Assembly: GCF_001661345.1 (NCBI RefSeq)
Contig: NW_017962917.1
Coordinates: 1-64,000 of the forward strand
Origin: Ascoidea rubescens DSM 1968
Taxonomy: Eukaryota > Ascomycota > Saccharomycetes > Ascoideales > Ascoideaceae
Length of the DNA: 64,000 bases
Direction: 5' to 3'
Part shown: piece after piece, positions 32,798 through 42,593 of the stretch
Layout of the letters: each line of letters starts with the position of its first letter
Numbering within the stretch: position 1 is the stretch's first letter
The notes under the pieces: model-generated
What the model saw: only the letters and a program-made list of their open reading frames with translations
Databases searched by the model: none
What the model was told of the DNA's origin: nothing
Program-made: the position numbers and the translations under genes

Positions 32798-34264
32798 ATG
32801 GTTAAAGACACTGAATATTATGACGTCTTGGGAATCTCGCCAGATGCTGATGAGGTTCAGATCAAGAAAGCCTATAGGAAAAAGGCAATGTTGACCCATC
32901 CAGATAAGCATCCAGATGATCCAGATGCAGCCAAAAACTTTCAAGAAGTCGGTGAAGCATATCAAGTTTTGAAAGATCCAGAATTAAGAAAGAAGTATGA
33001 TCAATTTGGTAAAGACGAAGCGATTCCAGTTGAAGGATTTGAAGATCCTGGCGATTTTTTTAAGACAATGTTTGGTGGTGAAGCGTTTTTAGATTGGATA
33101 GGAGAGTTGTCATTATTGAAAGATTTAACCAAGAGTTCTGATATATTATCGGATTTGGAGAAGGACGAAAATGGTGGAGGAGCCAGTCCTAACAATGCCA
33201 ATGACAATAGCAATTCAAATTCCGATTCTAATTTAGAGCCAAATGCAGCAGCAGCAGCGGCAGCAACAGCAGCAGCAACAACAGCGGCGGGGGCAACGAC
33301 AGATAATACTAAAACTGATTCAACTAATCCATCAACAGATATACCAAAGTTGGAAACAATTAATATTAATGAAAACAATGAAACTGGAAACAGTAAATTT
33401 AATAATCCCAACAAGACAGATACACAAGTGATTAAGCCCGAAGCTGGAGCCAATACAGGGGCGGGAAAGAGACCTAAGTTAACGAAGGAGCAACGAGAAG
33501 AGCTTATAAGGTTGGAGAAGGAAAGAAAGGAAGCCAAAGCTAAAAGAGTTGAGGAACTAAGTAAGAAGTTGATTGACAGGATGGATACTTTAGTGAATTC
33601 GAAATTGGATGAGAAATCGAAAAAAGCATTTAAAGAGAAGTTGGATTTGGAGATTGAATCGATGAAATTGGAGAGTTTTGGGATTGAATTGTTGCATACT
33701 ATTGGGAAGATTTATATTTCAAAGGCGTCTAGTTTTTTAAAGGCGCAAAAGACATTTGGGTTGGCTAAGATTTTCAGCAGTGCAAAGGAAAAGGGATCGC
33801 AAGTCAAGGGAGTTTGGAATATATTATCTACTGCTATGGATGCGCAGTCTGCGATGGAAGAAATGGTTAAAAATCAAGAAAAACTATCAAATTCGAATAG
33901 TGAGATTGATCCATATCTTCAGGCTGAGATGGAACGAAATATCACAGGAAAATTTATTGCGACAGCATGGGTTTCAAGCAAGTATGAAATCAAAGGGGTA
34001 TTACGAGATGTTTGCGATAAAGTATTGAATGACAAGAGTGTTGATTCCAAAACAAGAACATTGAGGTCTAAAGTTTTGCTTATAATTGGTAGCGAGTTTA
34101 AAAATGCGCAAAGATCTGAGTTGGAAGAAGAGGAAGCACAGGTATTTGAGGAATTGATGTTTGATGCGATGAATAAGAAAAATAAGAGTAAGAAAAGTCA
34201 TCAATATCAATACCAGTATCAGTATGGAGCAGGGGTGGAAAATGGAGAAAAAGCCCAGGTATGA
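32798..34264 (+). CDS. CAJ1: J-protein of the Caj1/Djp1 class
   Basis: A co-chaperone that stimulates Hsp70. The N-terminal J domain (residues 4-70) has the HPD motif at 34-36 and reads MVKDTEYYDVLGISPDADEV, very close to S. cerevisiae Caj1. It is followed by FGKDEAIPVEGFEDPGDFFK and GGEAFLDWIGELSLL, both typical of Caj1/Djp1. The C-terminal DnaJ-X domain (about 230-460) has ESFGIELLHTIGKIY and SSKYEIKGVLRDVCDKVL. Between them is a low-complexity linker with an Ala run encoded by GCN repeats (33243-33290). The end has Gln-Tyr repeats. Caj1 and Djp1 (peroxisomal import) are close relatives, so the choice of Caj1 is from the N-terminus only. Length is 488 residues against about 391 and 432. Confidence 0.85.
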   Translation: MVKDTEYYDVLGISPDADEVQIKKAYRKKAMLTHPDKHPDDPDAAKNFQEVGEAYQVLKDPELRKKYDQFGKDEAIPVEGFEDPGDFFKTMFGGEAFLDWIGELSLLKDLTKSSDILSDLEKDENGGGASPNNANDNSNSNSDSNLEPNAAAAAAATAAATTAAGATTDNTKTDSTNPSTDIPKLETININENNETGNSKFNNPNKTDTQVIKPEAGANTGAGKRPKLTKEQREELIRLEKERKEAKAKRVEELSKKLIDRMDTLVNSKLDEKSKKAFKEKLDLEIESMKLESFGIELLHTIGKIYISKASSFLKAQKTFGLAKIFSSAKEKGSQVKGVWNILSTAMDAQSAMEEMVKNQEKLSNSNSEIDPYLQAEMERNITGKFIATAWVSSKYEIKGVLRDVCDKVLNDKSVDSKTRTLRSKVLLIIGSEFKNAQRSELEEEEAQVFEELMFDAMNKKNKSKKSHQYQYQYQYGAGVENGEKAQV

Positions 34265-34550
34265 TAAGGATTGAACAAGATTAGAAGTTGTTTAGCCTAT
34301 TGAGTTTTTAAGTATCGTAATATTTTTTTGTTTTATACTTTTGTCTGAAGTAATTTCCTAATAATTATTAATATTTTTTTTTCCTATTTATTATTTACTA
34401 TTTACTATTTACTATTTACTATTTATCATTTATCATATATCATTAACTTCATTACAGTTAATGTATTAAATAATATATTAATTAAAATTTAATTAAAATT
34501 TAATTAAAATTTAATTTTTTTATTTCTTTTTTTCTGCGAAATTCCATCAA

Positions 34551-34593
<43 letters not shown>

Positions 34594-36833
34594 GTATCAA
34601 TTAAGTTTTAGAGACATGTAATTTTCAAAAAAGAGGATCATAATGTCCATAAAATAATGCAGTGATATCAAGTCAAGTAATCAGGAATAATTCAATGTAA
34701 CTTAAATTTGAAGAAGATAAACTTAAAAGAAATAATAAAACGGAGTAATAATATATATTATTTAATAAGTATGGAAATGGGATAAACAAATAAAGGGAAA
34801 GTGATAAATTATTGAGGAGAGAATGCAACAACCGTTTCAATTGTTTAGAATAGATAAGAGGTGACGTTTCATCAAAGAAAGAGTGAAAAAAGACAAAAAA
34901 AAAGGGAGCGAAAAAAGGGAAAAAAGAGCAAAAATCAAGCAAAAATTGAGAGAGATGACCGCAAACAGAATTGAACCGCATACCAGCAAAGGACACCGTT
35001 TGAAGAGCATCCCGCGAGAAAATACGGTTTTGAAACAAACGCACCTTTCTCTGTGCTTTTTGTTTTGTGGTTACTTGATGAGGTCTTCATTGCTTGTTTC
35101 CTTTTGCTGCTTTCCTTCCAGAGCCTTTCTTTTGCTTTTTTCTTTGGGGCCTGGGATGATGCCCCTGCTGCGCGAAGATCCATTGCTGGGGAGTCCGCAC
35201 TGCATTACGTAACGGCTGACACAAATGTGCAAAACTAGCATGGGGCAGCGGAAATTCAACGCATCGATCACGAGCCAGCTTCGGCTTTTGAGCGTTTCAT
35301 AAGGCTTGCGGACCAATCCCAGTCTGCAGACGTTCGGAGAAAGCACCCTGTCCTGAACCCAGCACCACACAACCCCCGACCAAGTGCAATCCTCCTCTGG
35401 GTCATCCAGTGCCACTCTTTTGCTGTTGTTCACAGCTTGCTAACTTGCCATTTCCAAACTCTCTTTCTCATGCTTCCCGGATTGCACATAGATTCGCTGT
35501 ACGATAGTATTTGAATTTGGTTCTTATCATTTTGATAAGAACGAAAAAGTAAATGTATTCCAACGACTAAACTCAAATATGGACTCAATGGGCATTTCTT
35601 AATCAATACCCATACCCAGAGACAGATGGTGATTTGATTGTTGCTCAACAAATGATCGCAATTTGCACTGATAGGTTTTTCACTTTTATTATTGATAAAC
35701 GGTCAACCACATTTCAAATTTCACTCAGCTGAACCTATCACCAAAAGTGAGGGAGCGATTGGGGTATGGGAGTTACACCGTTAACGCACTTTTTTTCACC
35801 AATGATCGCCATTACAAATGGCAATATAAAGTGATTTATTTTTCGTTTTCAAACAAACAAAATCAACACAACCTGAACTATTTGCTTACAGATGTCCCAG
35901 AGCGCAGTGCTGCACCATCTCCCTGCTGGTACCAGAACCATCTGCTTACGCTAGCGGCACCAATGTAATGACGGGAACAGTGGGCGGTGCACCCGTTAAG
36001 TAATGGCCCTGCTGGAGTGGGCGACCGTGAATTAAGCGTGCTCTATCTCGAGCTAATAGCTTATAAGATAGTGCAGCAAACGCAAAAACGGTATGCAGAT
36101 AGGGCTCCAGGGCACTGTTTATCTGCAGAGAACGGCCGACCCATCTACGACCCGCGCGCGTGTGCATCCGGCGCAGTGGCGATCGACGGCTACCCTACCA
36201 AAAGTGTTGTGATTGCAGCAAGGACAATCTGCCGTGCGCCAGAGTGGCCTCCCACTGGTGCGGGGCTGCAGCAGAGGAACTCTAACGGGAGTTGCCATGA
36301 AGCGTAAAAGCTAAAGCGCTGGAAAATGAGCGAAACAGAACCCAGATCACCAACTCCAATCTTCTTTCTTACTGAGCTAAACCACTGCTATTTTTCTAAA
36401 AGCATGAAAAGGATATAAGCAATTGTTTATGGTCATTTTCAAATCAGCTTTCTTCAATTCCTACTATCTCAAGAATCCTGCAAAATCACACAACCCAATA
36501 TTTCACTCAACCTTTGCTACATACTTATATATTTACATATTTATATATATACAAATATATACTCACAACATCTCGTATTTTCTCCATCTCTGCTTCCTAC
36601 CTGTGAATGGATTTTATCGCTCACAATTGGCCCACATTACCATCTTCTTTCTTATGAACCTCTGCTTCCTCTTCCAACTTTTCATTATACGATATTGAAA
36701 AAACTTTCTTCTTCTCTTATCTCTCCTTTTGGTTTTATCTTTTTATCTTTTTATCTTTTTATCTTTTTATCTTTTTCTTCTTTCTACTATTTCTATCGTT
36801 TCTATTATTTTCACTTTTATTCTACCAGCAAAA
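34265..36833. other. Long intergenic stretch with GC-rich islands
   Basis: 2.57 kb with no convincing protein gene. The first 650 bases are AT-rich with an ATT/AAT microsatellite at about 34552-34592 and repeated TTTACTA words near 34393-34420. GC-rich islands lie at about 35125-35430 and 35895-36320. The second is the most GC-rich sizeable block in the window and contains several short inverted repeats, so it could hold a non-coding RNA gene. From about 36480 the sequence is pyrimidine-rich leader of the next gene, with four TTTTTATC repeats at 36738-36775. Confidence 0.45.
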
Positions 36834-39257
36834 ATGACCTCCTCAATTCTCTCAAATTCCTTGAGTCCCAATAAAACAAGATTAAATATATTCAACTTTA
36901 ATAACACAAACAATAACATTTCTCCTATTCAAAATACTTCTCTCAGAAACAACAGCTCCACTTCTCTCCAAAGAACAACTTCAAACAACAGCTCTCACAA
37001 CAATACTCACAGTCACAGTCACAGTCACAGTCACAATCACAATCATAATCACAATCATTCTTACAATCCCAATCTTAACCCCAATTTCAACCATAACAAC
37101 ACTCTTAATCCTCATACTCATAACCATACCCACCACAGAAAAAACGTTTCCTCTTTAACCTCGAAATTATCTGTAAATACACACAACAACCTCTCAAATG
37201 AAAAAAACATCAACATGAACCACGACGACATAACAAGTATCAAAAGCGACCAAAGCTCCATCTCAAACGATTCCTTTTCAAACAACATTATATCCTTCTC
37301 CCCTGCAAAGAGAATAAGTAGCATCTCCTCAAACCATTCAATCAACACTTCTCCCAATCACATTCCCAACCCTAACAACAATATCTTCCTCCCTCAAAAT
37401 TTCAAAAAATCCCCTGTATCTACTAATATAAGAAAATGCAGAACAAACTCAATCAAAACAAGCTCTGCTAGAAACTCATACTTATTTTCTGACCTTAACA
37501 ACTCTCATTTTTTCAACCCAAACACTGCAACTGATCAATCCTTTGATTCCTCTTTAATCTTTGAAAGAAATGTCCAAAAAGAAAACGATTTACCTCTCCT
37601 AGCAAAAGCTGTTTCTCAATCCTCCAACTACAATAATAGCATTGCTTTCAACTCAAAAAACAACTCTCCTACTAATACTACAGACAACGATAACAATAAC
37701 AATGACAATAACAATACAAATGTCAATTCTTTCGGCTCAAATTATACCTCAAACACAACAAATCCCAATATATCTTCCCAGAAAAATCACCATTCAGTCT
37801 TGGACTTGACTTCTTACCAACATACTGCCGAAGATTTCATCCCCCCTGTCTTGGATGCTACCACTTCGATATTAACTGACGAAAATATGGATTTGGATAA
37901 AGTAGAAATAATATCTTCAAACAGAAGACCCTCAACTGTATTAAATTCCACAATCAAAAACTCAAAACCCTCCAACATGAAAAGAGGAAACAGCTTCTAT
38001 TTCCCTCCTCCTCATCGCTCACCAAGCCAAACCTTTCACAGAACAAGCTCTTTTACTTATTTCACAAAATTAAACCATCAAGGCTCACAGTACAACAATA
38101 ATCCTAACTTTGAAAAAGAAAAGGACAAACCCAAAGATAACGATAAACAACAATTATCCTTCTATTCATACGCTGACATGGTATCAAACGATCAAACTCC
38201 CTTGCCCTCAAAAAACAGAAATGATTATTTCTCCTTTACTCCTGTTTCTGCTCCTGACCATTTCCTCAATTTTAATCACTATAGTTCAAATCCACACAAT
38301 TCTCACAATACCTCCCCAACTTCTGCTTCTGCTTCTCTTTTCCCATCTTCTGCTAGCATTCATTCCTCAAGACGACCTTCCATCTCCATGGCTTTGCAAT
38401 CCTCTTTCTTAAACTCTTCGGCTTCTAATAACTACAACTACATTTCAAACAATAATAGCAGTCCACTAACCTCCCCTATTTCCCTCTCAAGCAACACAAA
38501 GAGAAATATTCATTCTTTACATAATCACAATCTATCTTCAGCTCTGGAAAATGGTTCAGCTAATGAAACCATTTCTTTACTCCAACCTCCCCCAAAAAGC
38601 TCAATTTCAAATACTCCACTAACTCACCTAAATTATCCTAATAGTAATAACAACAATACAAAAAATAACTCAGCTTTCTATGAAAATCCTAACATTGTGA
38701 GCAATATTGCACTAAACAACCCTAGCGCCTCTCCAAATAGCAAACTGGGTGCAAACTCTCCATCATCGCCATCTTCAATTAAATCCTACCAATCAATAGG
38801 CTCTAGATCAAGATCTAATTCATACATCACCCATCATGTTTCACCCACCATATCGAATGCTTTTATTAGCAGGCCCAAAAGGAACAATTCCTACATTGAA
38901 GAACTTAATACTAAAGCTTCTTTTATAAGAAGAATGTCCCATTTAGATACCTTGGCATTGAAAGAAGAACAGCCTAGTTTAAAGGAAACACTTTTAGGTA
39001 CTGGTTCTCAAGCAAAATTTTCTGTTAGTAGTGGAGACGAAAATGAGGAAGATGACGAGTTTAATAATGATTACGAAAATTTCGAAGACGTAGTGAACGA
39101 TATTACCGACAATTACAATAGTCATAACAATATTGCTACTAATTTTGACAATATTAATACCTTCCAAAATGATAGCCATGAAAATGAACTAAACATTTGT
39201 TCAGTTAACGATACGCTTAAAAGAAATACTTCGCAGATATTAAGAGGCAGTTTTTAA
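36834..39257 (+). CDS. Ser/Asn-rich protein of unknown function with PKA-like sites
   Basis: I do not recognise the family. The ATG at 36834 (MTSSILSNSLSPNK) is used because the frame further upstream is T-rich leader without an ATG. The 807-residue product is Ser, Asn and His-rich and probably disordered; an early segment is almost pure SHSH and NHNH. It has several RRxS or RxxS sites of the PKA kind: RRPS near 365 and 515, RRMS near 700, plus KRGNS, RSRSNS and KRNNS. The segment LSFYSYADMV near residue 440 looks like a short conserved motif in an otherwise free sequence. The C-terminal 90 residues are acidic. This composition suits a phosphorylated signalling or polarity adaptor, but that is inference. 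Confidence 0.75.
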   Translation: MTSSILSNSLSPNKTRLNIFNFNNTNNNISPIQNTSLRNNSSTSLQRTTSNNSSHNNTHSHSHSHSHNHNHNHNHSYNPNLNPNFNHNNTLNPHTHNHTHHRKNVSSLTSKLSVNTHNNLSNEKNINMNHDDITSIKSDQSSISNDSFSNNIISFSPAKRISSISSNHSINTSPNHIPNPNNNIFLPQNFKKSPVSTNIRKCRTNSIKTSSARNSYLFSDLNNSHFFNPNTATDQSFDSSLIFERNVQKENDLPLLAKAVSQSSNYNNSIAFNSKNNSPTNTTDNDNNNNDNNNTNVNSFGSNYTSNTTNPNISSQKNHHSVLDLTSYQHTAEDFIPPVLDATTSILTDENMDLDKVEIISSNRRPSTVLNSTIKNSKPSNMKRGNSFYFPPPHRSPSQTFHRTSSFTYFTKLNHQGSQYNNNPNFEKEKDKPKDNDKQQLSFYSYADMVSNDQTPLPSKNRNDYFSFTPVSAPDHFLNFNHYSSNPHNSHNTSPTSASASLFPSSASIHSSRRPSISMALQSSFLNSSASNNYNYISNNNSSPLTSPISLSSNTKRNIHSLHNHNLSSALENGSANETISLLQPPPKSSISNTPLTHLNYPNSNNNNTKNNSAFYENPNIVSNIALNNPSASPNSKLGANSPSSPSSIKSYQSIGSRSRSNSYITHHVSPTISNAFISRPKRNNSYIEELNTKASFIRRMSHLDTLALKEEQPSLKETLLGTGSQAKFSVSSGDENEEDDEFNNDYENFEDVVNDITDNYNSHNNIATNFDNINTFQNDSHENELNICSVNDTLKRNTSQILRGSF

Positions 39258-39675
39258 GAGATAAAATAACAAGTTCAAAAAATTGACAATATACAAAAAT
39301 TAAAAGACCAAGCTAGAGAAAAAAACAAAAAAACTCAGTCGTTAATATAATTTCAATTGAAGTAAATTTTCTATTTTCAAGGAAGTGCTTTTTCTTATTC
39401 TTTTTTATTCTTTTTTATTCTTTTTATGTTTTTTTTAATTTTTTTGGTTGATATTTTTTTTTTAATATCGCTTTGTTTGTTTTAGTTATATCTATCCGGT
39501 TTTTTCCTTTCTTTTACTTTCAAGATTTAATATTTCTGTTTTCTTTGTTTATTATTCAAATACTATAGTTTAAATACACGATTATTTGATCTAGATTTTC
39601 TGGCATGCGTTGGATAATTGGCTGAAAATATTGGTGTTTATTAGTTTTTATAAATTGCTAGTGTGTATTTTATAA
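39258..39675. other. Convergent 3' region before SPC19
   Basis: T-rich sequence shared by two facing 3' ends. No gene is seen. Confidence 0.5.
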
Positions 39676-40535
39676 TCAATAAATATTGGAGGATAAAGAG
39701 TTCAATTGGAAATTTAGTTTATCCTTTTCGATTCTTAATTTTCTTATTTTATCAATTTGTTCTTGAGTGCCTCTCAAATCAAGCCATTTGTCATAAACAA
39801 GTGGTTGATTGGGATTTTCGTCATTTGAAAATTGCTCTGAAGGAGGATTTGTGATGGAAACTTTTAAGGGGATTTTCATGTCTAAATCAGATTCAATTTT
39901 TTCATTTTTGGCATTTGTGTTTTGATTAGGAGTGGATTGATTATTTGAATTTGAAGCAGTTTTTAAATTGTTGTTATAATCTTGTAGTTTTTTTAAATTT
40001 TTTTCTAATAATTCGATTTGGTTAATTAAGTTTAATCTTTTTTCGAATTTAATATCCAAATGGTTATTTAATCTTTCGATTATTAGTATTATTTCGTTAT
40101 TCTTAAAATTTTTGTATTTTTTGATTTGGTTATTTACGAGGGAGACTGGATATAATTTATATACTTTTTGGTATTTTAGGATATTTGATAATCTTTCAAA
40201 TTCATTTTTGGCTATTGTTGGAGAATTGGACGAGGAATTATTAGAGTAATTTGGAATAGGTTGCAATAACTTGTCTAATTGATTGGAAGAAGATTCAGCC
40301 TTTAAAGAAGGAGTTCATTAGAAAGTTAGCAGAAATGTTTTTTTATTTTTTTTTTTTTTATTTTTTTATTTTTTTATTTTTTTTTTTTATTTTTTTATTT
40401 TATTTTTTTATTTTTTTATTAGGAGATACATACATAAGTAGCACAGTTTGAGAGTGATTTGACACAGTCCAGTAAAGCAGCCAAAGTATCTTCAAGTGGC
40501 GAATCTATAATATCTTGGTTATTATATAAGGACAT
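39676..40535 (-). CDS. SPC19: DASH complex subunit Spc19 (two exons)
   Basis: Spc19 is part of the DASH/Dam1 ring linking kinetochores to microtubules. Exon 1 is 40535-40434 (34 codons) and exon 2 is 40299-39676, joined in phase 0 to give 241 residues. Exon 1 gives DTLAALLDCVKSLSNCATY, matching the N-terminal helix of S. cerevisiae Spc19. Exon 2 has LKYQKVYKLYPVSLV, equivalent to the RVFRLVPEYDV region, then a coiled coil. Near the C-terminus is a second helix, EQIDKIRKLRIEKDKLNFQL, matching the end of the family. Asn-rich insertions explain the extra length (165 in S. cerevisiae). Without the first exon the conserved first helix would be missing, which supports the intron. Confidence 0.83.
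40300..40433 (-). other. SPC19 intron
   Basis: A 134-base intron read on the minus strand: donor GTATGT, branch-like TGCTAAC at 40325-40331 and acceptor AAAG. Most of the interior is A-rich on the sense strand (the plus strand shows runs of TTTTTTATTT), unlike the usual pyrimidine-rich yeast intron. Confidence 0.85.
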
Positions 40536-40872
40536 GATAAGGTGTGATGTGATTATAAGGTATATGTGATAAGATAGAGGATTGAAGTTGGGGATGGAGA
40601 GAAGTGTTTTGAGGATGTTAAGTTTGGATCAAGCAGGTTAAGTGAGGTTTTTGGAGAAGATAAGAAAAAAAAAACGAGAAAAGAAATAGAAGAAGGTTAT
40701 GATTAGGATTTCGATTTTGATTAGAATTTTGATTAGAATTTTGATTACAATTATATATAATTACAATTACAGATATAAGGATATAAGGATATAAGGATAT
40801 GATGAATGAAGAATTAAAGAATAAAAATGAGCAGTTGAAAAGAAGATAAAAAAATAGAAAAGAAATTAGAAA
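40536..40872. other. Intergenic region, SPC19 upstream
   Basis: AT-rich, with tandem GATTAGAATTTT and ATATAAGG units near 40700-40800. No gene is seen. Confidence 0.45.
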
Positions 40873-41406
40873 TTAGGAATCGGTTTTATATTTATTTTTG
40901 AGGATATTTGATAAAGCTAAGTTTGTTTGCAATTCCAATTGGTCGAATTGGGGTTTTAAGTCTAATTTCAAATCCAAGTTTCTTTTATTTTTTTTTTTGA
41001 TGATACTGGAGGTATTGGAAGTATTGGAAGTATTGGAAGTATTGGAGTTGTGAATTGAAATTGACAATTTGTGGAGTATTTGATTTTGAATTTTAGTTGA
41101 TAGGAATTCGACAGTTTCGTTTTCGTTTAATTTATAGATGTTTGAAAATGCGTTTGTAGGATTTTTCAGAGATTGATTGAAGTTTCTTGAGACTAGGTTA
41201 ATTTTTTTTGTGTTTGGTTGAGTAGGCGAATTATCATCTTCATTCAATATGGTTTCATCATTATCATTATCATTAGATAATTGAGCGGTTGGGGATTGAA
41301 TTTTTGGTTCATTGGGGTCAACGATAGAAGCGATTTTACGTTTTTTTGATCTTAAAGCGTCCAATCTATTTTTTCTGGAGATTTGGTGAGAATTTAGTGA
41401 AGACAT
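40873..41406 (-). CDS. cwf18/CCDC12-like splicing factor
   Basis: Cwf18 (CCDC12 in humans) is a small component of the Prp19-associated complex. The ATG at 41406 gives MSSLNSHQISRKNRLDALRSKKRK; the N-terminal SRKNRLDALRSKKRK agrees with the family pattern RKxRLxALR. The middle has ENETVEFLSTKIQNQIL, and the C-terminus DLKLDLKPQFDQLELQTNLALS matches the family DLKRDxxKKLExLExxTQxAI helix. The 177-residue length is typical. It lies divergent from IST3, also a splicing factor. From memory S. cerevisiae lacks an obvious cwf18, so I give no symbol. The evidence is motif-level, not a proven homology. Confidence 0.68.
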   Translation of the reverse strand: MSSLNSHQISRKNRLDALRSKKRKIASIVDPNEPKIQSPTAQLSNDNDNDETILNEDDNSPTQPNTKKINLVSRNFNQSLKNPTNAFSNIYKLNENETVEFLSTKIQNQILHKLSISIHNSNTSNTSNTSNTSSIIKKKNKRNLDLKLDLKPQFDQLELQTNLALSNILKNKYKTDS

Positions 41407-42085
41407 TTTGATGGACAATAAAAACACAGAAATATGAGCAGTTGGTGGGCAGTATCAGGCACTATAATTTTTGATGAAATGGGCTACAAGAGATAAAAAG
41501 AATATCTGAAGCTAGAAACTTGAAAATTGAAAAATGTATTCGAAACGGTGATTTCAAAAAGGTGAAAATTAATGACTAAATTTGTTTAGAAGATTGAAAA
41601 TACAAAAAAGCAGAATTAAAAACTATGTGGTTTAAATAACAATATCTGGAAAATGGTTAGTGTGTTTGCTACGAGTATATTTGAAAGAGTGATCAACAAC
41701 AATAACTATCAACAATTACTAACAATTACGGTTTTTGTTTTGCAATTCTGAGTATTTTTGTTATCCTCTAAATACTGTTATTCTCGTTATTCATTCTCTG
41801 GATCTAGAGTCATTTCCAGAACATTTGGAGAGGCTCACAGAAGAATATAAGAACCTGGCCAAAGTGAGCAAAAGCAGATCTTCCAAAGGCGCTCACAAAC
41901 ACCGCAAAAGCCATGGCCGGGTCTAGACCATAAGATCACGGGGCCAGGAGGACCAGGAAGGAGATGAAATTTTCTCAGGCGACAGGGAAGAAGCCCCTCA
42001 GAGAAAGAAGCAGAAGCAGAAGCAGCAGAAGCAAAAGCAGCACAATTAGAGCAATCAGCAGAATCAGAAAAAGCAATAGGAAACC
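41407..42085. other. Divergent region, cwf18-like gene and IST3, with GAAGCA tract
   Basis: About 680 bases shared by two splicing-factor genes. The half next to cwf18 is AT-rich; the half next to IST3 is richer in G+C and contains a purine-rich GAAGCA/AGCAG tract at about 42001-42080, directly upstream of the IST3 start codon on the sense strand. Confidence 0.45.
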
Positions 42086-42593
42086 ATGAAGTAAGTGCAG
42101 CAGCCCCCAATGGAAAGAGTCTTTTGGGCTAGCAGCCAGGAGAAATAGCTACTAACACCGCTTGGGCAGTAATGTCAGAGAGATTGAGCGGATAAACGAG
42201 ATAGAGTTGAAGAATGGAGTGTCATATGAAGCCTCATGGCACTATGAATATCGAGACAGCAACTACATTTTCATTGGGTCATTGCCCTTTGAGTTGACTG
42301 AAGGAGACATTTTGGCGGTTTTCTCACAATATGGAGTACCGATCTACATCAAACTAATTCGGGACTCTCAAACTGGCAAATCTAAGGGCATTTGCTACTT
42401 GGAGTACGAGGAGTTCAACAGCTGCATTTTGGCGGTGGACAACTTCAACGGAATCAGGGTGTTAGGACAGGTCATTCGTGTGGATCACTGTCGCTATGAA
42501 AAGAAAAAGCGCTACAATAGGGCTGGTGAGGAGATTCTAGATCCCAACGAGAAGATCATGCTCCAAGAGTTGCAAAGGAACTTCCTGGAGTAG
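42086..42593 (+). CDS. IST3: RES-complex RRM protein Ist3/Snu17 (two exons)
   Basis: Ist3 is the RNA-binding core of the RES complex (with Bud13 and Pml1), acting in splicing and pre-mRNA retention. Exon 1 is only 42086-42090 (ATGAA) and exon 2 is 42170-42593. Splicing yields [20 protein letters not shown], closely matching the N-terminus of S. cerevisiae Ist3 (MNKIQQINDKELQSG). The RRM follows: [20 protein letters not shown] as RNP2 and the first helix, then KGICYLEYE as RNP1. The AVDNFNGI and [14 protein letters not shown] region is typical. Without the intron no ATG opens this frame. Predicted length is 142 residues against 148 in S. cerevisiae. The rest of the protein is unremarkable. Confidence 0.92.
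42091..42169 (+). other. IST3 intron with 5-nt first coding exon
   Basis: A 79-base intron: donor GTAAGT at 42091, perfect TACTAAC branch site at 42150-42156, acceptor CAG ending at 42169. The branch adenosine is only about 14 bases from the acceptor. It interrupts the second codon of IST3. Confidence 0.9.

Noticed and set aside
33243-33431. Gln-rich frame inside the J-protein gene
   Set aside because: A shifted-frame shadow of the GCN-encoded Ala run.
35990-36320. Firm call of SRP RNA
   Set aside because: Only a partial similarity near 35999; S-domain and terminator not seen, so reported only as a candidate block.
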